A stretch of 64,000 nt of DNA, taken from Gossypium raimondii (taxonomy: Eukaryota > Streptophyta > Magnoliopsida > Malvales > Malvaceae). The notes under the pieces were generated by a model. It worked only from the letters and a program-made list of their open reading frames with translations. It did not search any database and was not told the DNA's origin. Position 1 is the stretch's first letter; each line of letters begins with the position of its first letter. This document shows, piece after piece, positions 1 through 11,560 of this stretch. The DNA is taken from assembly GCF_025698545.1 (NCBI RefSeq), contig NC_068575.1, positions 57,917,980 through 57,981,979 on the forward strand, read 5' to 3'. A program made the position numbers and the translations under genes.

Positions 1-719
1 GCAATCATCCAATTTAACTAAGTGCTGCCATTAACTGACCATTATCGAAACTAATTTGTAAAATTCAAATATTTTCGGTAGCTACAACTTCGATTCACCG
101 AAACAGATGGAATAATCATTATACCTATGGGTAGATTTTAGAAAATATTTATTCAAAATATAAGAAAAATATTTTTAAAGAAATTAAATATATTTACTTA
201 TGAATAATTTTTGATAGCCTTTCATATTGTTACAAGGCTGTGACAATTTATATACTCAAATTTGAGTGCAAATGTAAAATATAGATATATTTTTTAAACA
301 AATACGATTAAATTTTATAATTTTTTTTTACATTTTTAAAAAATAATTTCAAAGTCATATCCTTATGTCTGAAAATGCATCAGACGCGGAATTCGGATGT
401 ATGGTCCAAGTTAAGAGTTGAAACATGGGCAATCAGGAAGCATTTCAGAAACCCATCGATCACCCCAGCTCTTTTTACATCTCTAACAAATCGCGCTTAA
501 GACTTGTATTCAATTATTTTAACTTCATTTAAAAACATAAGTATTCCAATTACAAACTCATTTGTACCCAATAACCAGCGCAGTTCTAAAGTAAAATCTC
601 CTAAACCAATACTTGTAAGCAAGTATAACAGTATAACCGGACCCCGACTCTTAATATGAAGCAATCACTGTTAAAATACCAGAAAACAATAACAATGGCG
701 TTTATGACATGAAGCTATT
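1..719. other. AT-rich 3' flank of the alpha-SNAP gene
   Basis: No gene is visible. The sequence is AT-rich with several poly-T and poly-A tracts. The part next to position 720 probably holds the 3' UTR of the alpha-SNAP gene, which is read leftward. No open frame here resembles a known protein. Confidence 0.5.
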
Positions 720-3253
720 TTAGGTAAGATCATCTTCCTCCAGCTCTTTAGCTTTCAGTTTTTCCTTCACTCGAAGTAAAAGGGTTGTCTTCCATGAATC
801 CTGCAATGCATATTGTGTATAGAGAAAACACATTGTGATTGTAATTTCATCCAAGAAGCAGTTCTAATTGAGATCGACATACCAATGGGGTCATGCTGTC
901 AAATTCCTTGACAACATCTGTAAACTTCGTGACATCTTCCTCGTCCAGAGCAGAAGCAATGTCCTGTCACAGAAAGCATAAGCTCGTTACGATACCGGAT
1001 TCTTAAAATTACTACCATTTAAAGTAAATGAATTGTATAGTTGACAAGTTTTTTGGTTTGGATGTATGGCAGTAACCGGATAAACCATCAGCCAATGCAC
1101 ATGAAGGATCAAAAGAACCAAAAGGAATCTGATAAATTCCTTTAGTAATAGAAAAATAAATTCGAACAAAATAAATAAACGGTTTCCTTACGATAACTTA
1201 CAGCTAATAACCTATACTCTCGTGTTCCAGAAAAAGTTGGATCCAGATCCTGAAGAAAGCAAATGCAGATATAAGTTCAATATAACCAAATGTAAACGTT
1301 TCACAATGGAAAAAGGTCAACCTGATATCGCTCTAATGCATTGGTGATAGCAACGACATCGCCTTTGCAGAGTTGACAAAGGCCAGCATTAAGAAGATGC
1401 CCTTTAACTCCATACTTCAGCAAGTTATTGGTAAGTGACTGCCGTGCAATCTCTTCGTAGATCTCAATGGCTTTCTGGTATCTGGAGAAATATCAGAACA
1501 GAGCTATAAAATATATCTCGAATTTTACAAGGGGCGCTGTATTTATGCAACCGTGTTAGCAAGTAAAGTAATACACCAATAATTATTACAAATCATATTT
1601 AGTAGTAGATAGCACAAAATAGTTTCCCGAACAACATATATGAGAATTGAGTATGCTTACTGTTCTATCTGAGCAGCAAATTGTGCAACTTTCTGCTTGC
1701 ACTGGTTGGCAGAAGTAGATACTTCTTCACTTTGGAAGAAATCTGCAGCCTTTTCGTAATGATCAATGGCCTGCTCAATGTTTTGTTCAGACTCGTATAA
1801 TTCAGCAATTTCCTGCACACGAAAGAGGCACCAATGCGTCTATGAATAACCACAAGTAACATCATGATACAAAGTTATGGATATTGTGGAAAATCACTAA
1901 CGGTAGTACAGAAAAACATGAATGCCTAGAAGGCTTAACACCACTGGCAACAATGTGAATGAAGACTGGAAACAATAAAAATATGTCACTCGATTCTTTG
2001 TTGTTCTTGAAGCATCTGTGTTCAACATCCGTATGAGACAAGTCTACGGACATGGATATTGGACATGACCTTCTAAATACATGAAAAAACGTATTTCTAC
2101 ATCTAACACTCACGCTAACATATATAAAAATTCAATCAAAACAAAACAAAAGAAAATGAAAAGTGCTCGCTATAAGATTACTCTTGCATATGAATGAAGA
2201 AACAATACCTTATAATACCTTGCAGCCATACTGAGCCTTCCAATATCACAAAACATGTTCACTGCTTGCTGCAAGCACGATATCGCCTCTGTATAGGAAT
2301 CACAATTTAGTAACGGGTAACAATTTTCACAGTGAAACTATCTATGCACAATTCACTTACCCTTTGTCGATGTTTTCTTATAGCAATGAGCAGCACTAAC
2401 AAAAGCTTGAGCGGCTTCATGGGTGCTTTCTAACTACAAATAGAAAAAAAGGAAACAAATAGAAGGGTCAAGTTCAATCGTACAAGACAGTTTAATCACT
2501 ATGAATTGAATGCTATTTTGCCCAACTGCTTACTTTCAAATGACAATTTGCTAACTTTACATAAATTGATCCAGCTCTGTCCCCTTGAGAAAAAAAATAT
2601 AGAGTAAAATTAAAAGCTTTATTGAAAAAAAAATCAATTTAATCATATATTAAATATCTATTAAATTATAAATTAATTAATCAATAAGCTGATTTTAAAG
2701 AAACATTAAATTTCACATTCTCTGACAGAATCGAAACAACAATAATAATTCTTTGACGCAAGTGGGGTTAACCAGCAACAATAATCAATAAATTGAAAGA
2801 GAAAATAACCATTATAAGTTAGGAACAAGAAGAATAATACAAGTCTTTGATCGCGATAAAAAATAGTTTTCTAATTATGATCGCATCATTAGCAACGTTA
2901 ATGTTTCCACCACTTTTTTTCCTTCCAACAGTTGCCCAACAAACAAACATATAATCATGAATTTTAGATTACGATTTCTGTATCAGCAAAATTAATAAGT
3001 TGATCTCGAATTTTCATTCATATATTTTAATCCAGATTTTCTCGAGAAACAAACAGAAAATATATACTCTTTAAAAAATAAAAGATTAAGGAAAAAGGAA
3101 AGAAATACAGGATTTGGCGAGCTTGAAGAAATTGGCAGCTTTATCAAAGAGATCGGCGGCATCTTCATATTTCGAGCCAAAAAAGCTCCAGCTGTTTAGC
3201 TTTTTTTCTGCGTTTTTCTCGAATTCTTCTCCTCTGGTTGATTGATCTCCCAT
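720..3253 (-). CDS. ASNAP: alpha-SNAP (alpha-soluble NSF attachment protein)
   Basis: Adaptor that binds assembled SNARE complexes and recruits the ATPase NSF, so that SNAREs are pulled apart and reused after membrane fusion; it acts on the cytosolic face of endomembranes. Nine exons can be traced on the minus strand: 3109-3253, 2534-2583, 2361-2433, 2209-2288, 1661-1812, 1322-1481, 1202-1249, 883-963 and 720-800, all with GT-AG borders. They sum to 870 bp, or 289 aa, the usual plant alpha-SNAP length. The N terminus reads [19 protein letters not shown] and the C terminus ends [12 protein letters not shown], the conserved acidic/Leu tail that stimulates NSF. TPR-like helical repeats fill the middle (for example [41 protein letters not shown]). 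Intron 4 carries a short dispersed repeat (1985-2090). No lesion is visible. Confidence 0.95.
1985..2090. repeat. Short dispersed repeat in alpha-SNAP intron 4
   Basis: This intronic segment contains a GTTCAACA block followed by GGATATTGGACATG and CTTCTAAATACATGAAAA. Nearly the same words recur in MYB intron 2 (7482-7535), and related words recur in the PP2A B' intron (about 18865-19065) and at 53800-53905. I infer a small non-coding dispersed repeat (MITE- or SINE-like) with a taste for introns. Its ends were not resolved here. Confidence 0.5.
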
Positions 3254-3844
3254 TTTCCTCCTATTTTTTCTTTACCTTTGTTTGATCAGAGATCAATTTA
3301 ATAAAAAAAACATAAAATTTGAGAAGCCTTATGATTTATTGGGGAAAAAAAAGATATTTGTGAAAATTGACTGATTTTTCCTTTTTTTAATGAATTTTCT
3401 ACCTTTGAAGTAGTTAGAAAATATATTTTACACATTACATTATAATTAAATAAATATTTAATAAAATAAAAGTTTAATTTAATTTTAATACTCAAATTCA
3501 AAAAAAACAATATATAATACTCCTATATCCTGTTTAATATAAAATAAAAAGTCGAAAATTTGAATCCTTGTTAAGTTATTTTAATAATATAAAACTTAAA
3601 ATAAAATATTTAAATTTGGTATATTTAAAATATAAAATCAAATAATTATCAATTTAGAGTTCAATTAAACCAGGATTAATGATACCAAATCGATTTCTGA
3701 ATGGGTGGATGTAAGGAATGATAATTGTTCATTCCGTTTCATGTGTTGCTTATACAAAATTACCATTGTATTTTTATGTATGTCTATATATATTAAAAGG
3801 GTAATAAAATAAAAATATGTTAAAGACGTTAAATTTAAATTAAT

Positions 3845-4790
3845 TGTCTAAGCGTCTGTTTATTTCATTGAAAATGGCTTCGAAAGATAATTTATAGAAA
3901 ATAACCTTATTTTCTAAAAAATTAATATTTTCGGTATGTAGATGAATTTGTGTAAAATATTTTTATTGTTTGTAGATTTCTTGAAAATATTTCATAAAAG
4001 TTATTTTCATAAAATAAATTTATATTTTACATTGTTTTTCATATATTAAAAATATTTTGTTAAATTCAAGTTTATTACAATATCATTTTTTAGTTACATG
4101 ACTACCAAGTGAGTATTTTTATTTAAAATGTGATATAAACCAAATTGACAAAAAATTTAACAATGTTAACAATTGGACTTGATTTTCAAATATGAAAAGT
4201 AGAAGGACTAAATTATTGAAAATAAAAATACAGGGATTAAGTTCTAAATTTGTGAAGTGTACATAGACTTATGGAATATTTTAACCTTTATACTACAAAA
4301 TATTTATTATTAATATATTTATAATTGTAGAGAATATTTATTATTAAAATATTAAATTGAATGTTTTCAATAATATGTGAAGAATATTATTTAAAATTTT
4401 ATTATTAAAATAAAATTAAAATATTAAATAATTTATTAAAATGATAAATTATATTAATTGTATTAATAATTTATTATATGATTAAATATAAATAATTAAA
4501 TATGTATGTTTAATAATATTGAAAATTATAATATTTTATATTAATATTTTAAATATTTTAAAATAAAAATAAAAATTATTAAAAATATAATAATATTAAG
4601 CTTAATTTAAGTTAATTTTTATATAAAAATAAAATTAACTAGAGAGAGGTTCTTTTTCGAAAAATGACTTACGCTTTTTAAAATGGTAAGTCATCTTACA
4701 AGAAAAGTGGCTTATTTTTTGTTGACCTGTAAGTTATTTTCCATTGACCAAACTGTTTTATTTGAAACAAACACAATAAAATGTAGAAAA
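3845..4790. repeat. Candidate inverted-repeat (MITE-like) relic
   Basis: The left edge has GTCTGTTTATTTCATTGAAA followed by bases related to 'GAAAATAAC'. The right edge, read in reverse complement, has TGTTTGTTTCAAATAAAACA followed by 'GGAAAATAACTTAC'. This suggests weak terminal inverted repeats around AT-rich filler. No target duplication could be confirmed and the exact ends are uncertain. Confidence 0.3.
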
Positions 4791-5584
4791 TATTTTCTGT
4801 GAAACATGCAAGCGAACCCATGCTAAGAGGACATGTGCTGATCGTAGGAGATGATACGTATTAACATGCATGAGGTATATTTAAACATAATACGTAACAT
4901 CAAAAGGACTGAAAAAAATATTAATGAGAGGACAAAGAAAAACAAACACTCACAACTTTCCATCCAAATCCAATTTTTTTTTTATATACGAGAATTTTGT
5001 TTGAAATCATCAAGATTATGAAAATAGAAATCGTTAATAAAAATCAAATAACAAATATGAAGGTGAACAGTGGAATTTGAAACAGCATCTCAACATTGTT
5101 GATTTAGCAAAATCAGTGCTCTTGATTTTTCTATTTTTTTCTTTTCAGTTTTCTTGAGAAAAAAAGCTTTGGAAGGGTAAAACTGTGTAACAATTATAAT
5201 TATTTGATTTTAATTTGGAAAAAGAATAAATTTAATTTGCATCAAGCTCAATAAAATAAATTTGGGTATTTCTTTAAATAAAAATTTTAAAATAAAATTT
5301 GGTTAATCTTAATTCGAATGTTATATCATTGGTTGAGGAGAAATACAATTAAGCATTAATTTTAAGGTGTTCATGATCCGATCACCCCAAAACTTTAAAT
5401 AACTCAAATTGAGTCCAATAAGCTCAAATAGTATATTTCATTGTTTAAATAGTCACGTAAGCTTTTCATTAGAAAATAATTTAATTAAATTTAAAAATGA
5501 ATACCAAAGTAATAAAATGATAGCAAAATGATGAGAAAATAAATAATTATCTTAAAATTTTAAAACAAGCCTTTATATTCAGTA

Positions 5585-5835
5585 TGGAGTCAAAAAAGTT
5601 TTTGAGGAGGACGGAATTAAATTTTATATTTTTACGATAGTAAACATACAATATCATCATTTTAATAACTTATATTTTATCATTTTAAAAAGTTAAATCA
5701 AAATTTTATGATTTAGGAAGCCAAAGTGTAAATTTATCATTACAACTAATTTAAAATTTTATAAATTATAAATAGCCTAAATTAAAAATTTATCATTTTA
5801 GAAGTCATTTACTATACTCCGCCACTTTTTATAAT
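5585..5835. repeat. Diverged copy of the hAT-type MITE family
   Basis: It shares the family pattern of gene-less blocks: a 'tttttgagg' start, then 'aattaaattttatattttta', then repeated 'atcattttaa' words and 'ataaattataaa'. The same order is seen at 8568-8790, and in reverse complement at 9553-9775 and 10556-10813. The ends are too decayed for a target duplication to be called. Confidence 0.4.
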
Positions 5836-6054
5836 AATAAAGTGAAAAATTAAAAAAAAAAAAACCTTAAAAGGTGACAAAATCTTTGCAGACACCCAGG
5901 GACATCTAACTGGAGATTCTTTATTATGCCCTTCTTTTCATTTTCATGGTATCTTTTGTAAAGTCAAGTAAAATGAAATAAACCTGGACATTTTTAAGAA
6001 TGACGTGTGACAGTACAAACACATTCACAATTTAAAAGGAAAAAAAAAAAAAAA

Positions 6055-6700
6055 GATTATGGGTTGGATCGAGTTTGAGTCAGGCCAATGTTAAATTTTA
6101 GTTTCGTTTTCTAAGTTCAAATCTTGATTCGACTTAAAAAATGAGTCTAAAATTATGTCTAAGTCTGACTCAGATAAAAAACACTAAATTTAAGCTTGAC
6201 CCAGCCTGCCAGTATTAAAATTCTTTATATTATTTTTTAATAAATATAATACATCAAATACACTAAAAATATTAAAATAAATATTACTAATAAATAAAAA
6301 ATATATTTAAAAAATATTTATACTTAATAACACTAATATAATTGTAACTTAGCAAACAAATAATTCAAAAATAGTAGTAAAATTAATAATAAAATAAGAG
6401 TTATACAATATCTAGATAATAATAACAAAATAATCGTAATATATAATAGCAAAATAGTAGCAAAACAACAACAAAGCAACACCAAACAATAGTAGAAAAG
6501 AAGTTTGCGTTTCAAGCAAAGTCGGGCCAAGCCTAAGTCAAAAAAATTCTTATCCAAGGCCCGATCCTTTTAAAAAGTAAATCTTATTTTTCGTTTAAGC
6601 TCGTTTTTCGACTCATATTTTTATTTAAATGCTCTCACTTTTTGAGCAAGCCTTTGAACCTGTACAGGTGAACTAACCCATGATCAAGTCTAATTGAAAT
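6055..6700. repeat. Candidate inverted-repeat element upstream of the MYB gene's 3' end
   Basis: The left edge reads ATTATGGGTTGGATCGAG and the right edge, in reverse complement, reads GATCATGGGTTAGTTC. Inside each edge lies a segment rich in GGCC/AGTC words that mirrors the other side. This fits an old MITE with imperfect terminal inverted repeats. No coding capacity is seen; the open frame at 6333-6557 is AT-rich low-complexity sequence. Confidence 0.35.
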
Positions 6701-6933
6701 TTGACGACTTGTATTGAATTATGTATTCCAAATACATATATTTAATTTTATTTAAAATCTTTATGTACATTAAGAGTGGTTAAAAAATTGTTAAATATGT
6801 GCGAAACATAAATATCAAATATAATATTAAAAAAAATGTTGCAGACATCATCAAAATCTGAAACACTTATCTTTTTTTTTCCCTGAACTTCCTTTATAGC
6901 TAAACTAAAAAGATTTTAAGAAAGAAACTATGT

Positions 6934-7901
6934 TCAATTGCCTATTTCCCAAGAAGGAAAGAATTTATCTTCCACTTGAACAAAGCTATCCCATGAAAGA
7001 AATGAATCCACACCATCAACCCAATATTCTTCTTCAACACATGCTGTTTCACCCATTGAAACATTGTTGGATTCCTTCAACCAATCTAAATCAGAGCTTC
7101 CACATAACATCTGGTAGTTGTTCAATGGATCATTTGTTTCATCCACAGATGCTTTCATTTCTTCTGGTTTTTCAGCTTTTTTTGGACAAATTTTCATGCC
7201 ATGATCATCCTCAGGCCTTGATTCTAAGCTAATTGCTTCTTGGTTATTTGATGAACTAGAGTCTGAATTCATGTTGTTTTTATTACCATAATTTTTCTGG
7301 GATTTCTCAATCTCAAAAGGTTTTTGTGAGTCTAAACCGAGCTGCTTTAGCTTCTTCTTGATTCGAGTATTCCAATGATTCTTGATTTCATTGTCTGTAC
7401 GGCCAGGGAAATGTGAAGCAATCTTGGACCACCTGGAAAATATTCTTTCTTGTGTTACAAGAAACAAATTATTAACTGGTTCAATGTGTATTGAAACATC
7501 GGTATTGGATATGTTCCTTCTAAATACATGAAAATTAGAAAACAATCACACTCGAGTTCAAAGATATTTACCTATTTCCGAGACGTGAATGAAGTTGAAT
7601 AATCTGATGTTCTTCAGAATCTGTAAAAGACCCTCTCTTAAGGCCAGGTCTTAGATAGTTTATCCATCTTAATCTGCAACTTTTTCCACATCTTAACAGC
7701 CCTACAACATCACCATACGGCCATTAACTTTAAAGCATATGGTTATGATCATAATGTAACAAATTTACCTGCAAGCTTGGGAACCTTTCGCCAACAGATA
7801 ATACCATTGTTGAGTAAGAAATTGGTGAGCTTATGATCTTCTTCGATTGTCCATGGACCTCGCTTTAATCCAACTTTATCACAACAAGGTTGTCTTCCCA
7901 T
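6934..7901 (-). CDS. MYB40: R2R3-MYB transcription factor, MYB40-like
   Basis: DNA-binding transcription factor of the nucleus. Three exons on the minus strand: 7769-7901, 7572-7701 and 6934-7432, the usual two-intron R2R3-MYB layout with a 130-bp middle exon. They join in frame to 253 aa. The start [18 protein letters not shown] is classic. R2 spans about residues 14-61 with [21 protein letters not shown]3 spans about 67-112 with [20 protein letters not shown] followed by [16 protein letters not shown]. The [21 protein letters not shown] form is shared by the MYB20/42/43/85 and MYB40/99 group; the word [11 protein letters not shown] and the Arabidopsis neighbourhood (see findings) favour MYB40. 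The C-terminal half is acidic and Ser/Asn-rich, as in an activation or repression region. Intron 2 carries a short dispersed repeat. Exact orthology is inferred, not tested. Confidence 0.88.
7482..7535. repeat. Short dispersed repeat in MYB intron 2
   Basis: The words GGTATTGGATATGTTC and CTTCTAAATACATGAAAA match the repeat in alpha-SNAP intron 4 in the same orientation. Only this short core is recognisable here. Confidence 0.45.
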
Positions 7902-8567
7902 TTTGAAAACTCAAACAAGCAAAATCGTAAAAAGGGAAGGTGGTGTTGTAATTCATGATTGAATTTGAAAGGCAAAATTTAAGACATGAAGGGTTTGCAT
8001 GAGACAGTGGAAATGGTCCAATTTGGTTTTGGTTTTTACGTAAAAATGAAGTAAGAAAATTTATTCCTGCAACTAACGCCTATCTTCCTATTGATTTTGG
8101 AGTTTACATAAAAGAATATTTAAATCATTTGATGCGATTCTTTGGCCACTAATGCTGGCCAGTTTTGTCGTTGAAGTCACTTTTTTCCTCTGTGGAGGAG
8201 AATCAAAAAATTTTCCTCGTATTTAGATATTTGTATTTGGTAATATTATATTTTTCATTCCAATCCAGTTTATGTACTTGTCCTATCACTTGATATTTAA
8301 CTGCCTTGGGCTGAGATTCCTGCCATGGATTTACCTGGTGAAACTGTTCTACCTATTCATGCTTATAAACTTAAAAAATAATGAAATTAATTAATCAATG
8401 TTTCTCATGTTTATATGTTTTTAGCAAAGCATTAATTCAATGGGCCTTCCAGGGTTAAGTTTAGTTTAAGAAAGGTAATATTTTTTAAATTAATTTAAAT
8501 TTCAAGCATTAACTTAAACCCACAACGTCTCATTTTCAATAATATTAAAGATTTCAGAACAGGGTGA

Positions 8568-8790
8568 CCTTAGAAATTTTTGTTGAGGGAGCGAAAATTA
8601 AATTGTATATTTTATGATAATAAAATATAATTTTATCATTTTAATAGTCTATATCTTTATAATTTTAAAGGATTACATCAAATTTTTATCATTTTGAGAG
8701 ACTAAAGTACAATTTCATCATTATTAATTTATTTTTTATAAATTATAAAGAGAATTAAATAAAATATTTTCCATTTTAGGGATCGGGACA
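8568..8790. repeat. Diverged hAT-type MITE copy
   Basis: It shares the block order 'aattaaattgtatatttta', 'ttttatcattttaatag', 'tataattttaaaggatta' and 'gagactaaagtacaattt' with the better preserved copies, in the opposite orientation to 9553-9775. No clear terminal repeats or target duplication were found. Confidence 0.45.
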
Positions 8791-9552
8791 TTGTTTCAGA
8801 ATGTATGTGAGTAATCACAATATCTTCTTTTCTTTAGGTATTATGACTTTTCTTTTACATAATTTTACACTATTTTTAATGATTTTAAATTATTTACTTA
8901 AACTAAAATCGAATATTAATAATAACTAATGAATTAAATTCTCCAATTTTTGATGTGTTCTTCAAATTATATTTTAACTATATATATTTATTATTATAAG
9001 TCGAGAAAAATTAAATTTTATTAACAACATTATTATTTTTATCATTCGATCAAATTTGCCTGGAAATCATGTCAAATAACATGTTTTAATAAAAATTTCT
9101 TCTTTCCTTTCTCTATCATTTTGATTAAAAGAGAAGTCCTAATGGCTTTTCTTTCTTTTTCAATTTCAACTTATTTATTTGAAAAGGTGATATAAAATTA
9201 ATTTATTAGAGAAATAAATATTATATGCTTCAACTTTTGTATAGTACACAATTTAAAAAATAAATTCTATGAGAATAATTTACTAAAATACATTTTTAAA
9301 TCATGTTAATCGATCATCAAAATTTGACATTTCAATCGAATGAACCAAATAAAATAATATAATAAACAATTTTACATTCTAATAATTTTATAATTTTTAA
9401 TCAATTACAAAGTTTATTCAAAATTAAACATCCATAAGCATTGACTTAAAATTGTTAATGCTCTTTTTTTATTAATGTAAACAAAGCTATAAATGCTCTA
9501 ATTTTCTGTTTTTAATAGTTTTTACAATGGTATAGTTGTACGATAATATCAG

Positions 9553-9775
9553 CAGAGGCAGATACAGGGGTTGGCAAGGGCCTTAGTCCCGGGAAAATTT
9601 CTATTTAGCCTCTTGAATTTTTTTAAAATTTTAAAATAGTAAAGGTAAAATTGTACTTTGCCCCCCCTAAAATTATAAAAATTTAATTTAATCCTTTAAA
9701 AATTATAAAGATATAGACTATGAAAAATTAAAATTTCATTCGCCCCCCTAAAAATTTGTTCTAGCTTTGCCCCTG
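9553..9775. mobile_element. hAT-type MITE with perfect 8-bp target duplication
   Basis: A 223-bp gene-less element. It begins CAGAGGCAGATAC and ends with the inverse of CAGGGGCAAAGCT, that is, short terminal inverted repeats starting CAG(A/G)GGCA as in hAT elements. It is flanked on both sides by the same 8 bp, AATATCAG (9545-9552 and 9776-9783). An 8-bp duplication plus CAG ends is the hAT signature. The inner part is rich in C/G runs near the ends and AT-rich in the middle. Confidence 0.8.
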
Positions 9776-10555
9776 AATATCAGCCCTTCAAGGCAAAGCA
9801 ATAAGAAAGAAAAATAAGAACACAGATTTTATGTGAAAACCCCCTATCGATAAAAATCACAAAAAGAGGATAAGAAATTCACTAATGTTAAAAAATAACA
9901 ATATAAAAGATTTACGGTTATGCACAATTTTAAAGGTTAAACAACTCTAACATATGTGTATATATGTTTTCATTCAACATTTACTTTTGCACCCGAAAAA
10001 CATATAGTATAAAAAAATAAATTCGATATTATTATGATGGAGTTTTTCTTAAACCAAATGTCTAAGAACAAAAATTGATGATGAAACTTTAATATTCCAT
10101 TTATGATTTAATTGTTGAATAATTTTTTATAAATTTATTTTTATAATATAGTTTTTATTCACATAGTGACAAAATTTTAGTGTATATATATATATCCCTT
10201 TCTACATGCATGAATCACAATATATATGTGATTTGTTTATGCATGGAGGAATAAATATTCCTTATAATTGCACGATTATCCATTACGAACAAGTTTATAT
10301 TTTTGAGGCCAGTGCTGGCTTTGTTGGGGTTTGAGAAACTACAAGCTATAGAATATAATACAAATACTGAAATAGCATTGTTTGACATGATAATGATGGA
10401 TGAAAAATTATTATTATTTTAACATTTATGTGTTATTGGATCATTATTTATGGTTGAATTTTTAATTTTACAAACAATGTTAAAAATTGTTGTATATTTC
10501 ATTTAATTGGAGAAAAAGAATTTAAATTTACAGGTTTTAATTATATTATTATTTA

Positions 10556-10813
10556 CAGTGGTGAATTTAGGGCTGCCAAGGGTCCTAGTCTCTCTAAAAT
10601 GAATTTTTTTCATATGGCTCATTTAAAATTTTTAAAATTTAAAATTAGTAAATGTAAAATTGTATTTTGGCCCTGTTAAAATATAAAATTTAATTTAATC
10701 CTTTATAAATTATAATGATATAGACTATTAAAATGGTGAAATTGTATTTTTTTCTATTATAAAATTACAATTTAATTTCAACCCCTTTAAAAAAGATTTA
10801 TGGTTTCACCCCG
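10556..10813. mobile_element. hAT-type MITE, second bounded copy
   Basis: It has the same family structure and orientation as the element at 9553-9775, including the 'aatttaatttaatccttta' and 'gatatagacta' words. It starts CAGTGGTGAA and ends with the inverse of CGGGGTGAAA. The flanks ATTATTTA (10548-10555) and ATTATTCA (10814-10821) agree at 7 of 8 positions and form the presumed target duplication. No coding capacity is seen. Confidence 0.7.
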
Positions 10814-11491
10814 ATTATTCAAACAAAGTTCGGTGATGCTAAAGAAAGGCATTGTATAGATTAATTATGATTTAATTTGTTTATTCTTTGTTTAAAGAAA
10901 ATCTCCATAATTAATATATCAAATATAATTAACTTTTCTTGTTTTATTGTACAATTAAAAGTATCTATATGTATTAAGGGATAAACTTCAAAACTATATA
11001 TAAATTTTGGTCCAACATGCAATGTTATATCATGAACTTTAATTTTATGTCTTTTATATATGAAATGTTGTTTGGTTCAATTTTCACGCATAATTAACAT
11101 CGCTATCGATATATCATCATTACATATTATATATCAAAATAATTATACTTATCGAATATAAAAATAAATTGATGTCTTTATTTCTTTAAATGCATGAAAT
11201 TGAATCAAAATTAAAATTTCATGTATATATCTACACAAAAATCAAAGTTTTATGTACAAAATTACACCAACTCAAAGTCTATGTATTGAGTTGTATATTA
11301 AATCAAAATTTATGTATAATTTTGGTATTTATGTCAAATAACTTTGTGCCCAGTGGACTTTTCTTTTATGGGCCACTATTGGCCCAAGACCCTTTGACAA
11401 AATCCGTTAATTAATGCTCGAAATTATAGCCGTTACAAAAGCCAACAGCTCAAAACGAAATTCAAAATTTTTTGACCATAATCTCCCCCCT

Positions 11492-11497
11492 TATAAA
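11492..11497 (+). promoter_or_regulatory. TATA box of the RING-finger gene
   Basis: TATAAA follows a C-rich stretch. A transcription start about 25-35 bp downstream would fall near 11520-11530, just before the chosen ATG at 11561. This argues against using the in-frame ATGs at 11414 and 11504. Confidence 0.6.
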
Positions 11498-11560
11498 GCT
11501 TCCATGGAAGGAAACCGTTTCAGTTTCTTTCTGATTAAACCCAGAAAAAAATCCAAGAAA

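Larger units (their letters stand above)
3254..6050. other. AT-rich intergenic region between alpha-SNAP and MYB, with repeat relics
   Basis: No coding signal is seen. The first few hundred bases hold the alpha-SNAP promoter and leader. About 3845-4790 looks like a decayed inverted-repeat element (listed separately), and 5585-5835 resembles the hAT-type MITE family found at 9.5 and 10.6 kb. The remainder is low-complexity AT DNA. Confidence 0.5.
7902..11490. other. Intergenic region with hAT-type MITEs
   Basis: Very AT-rich and without recognisable genes. The MYB promoter lies at its left end and the RING gene promoter at its right. Two well-bounded MITEs (9553-9775, 10556-10813) and one diverged copy (8568-8790) account for the structured parts. 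Confidence 0.5.

Noticed and set aside
6333-6557. Leu-rich 74-codon frame resembling a membrane protein
   Set aside because: Low-complexity AT-rich DNA inside an inverted-repeat element; hydrophobicity follows from T-rich codons.
11414-11560. Longer N terminus for the RING protein from ATGs at 11414 or 11504
   Set aside because: A TATA box at 11492-11497 places transcription start after these ATGs; the first ATG after it is 11561.
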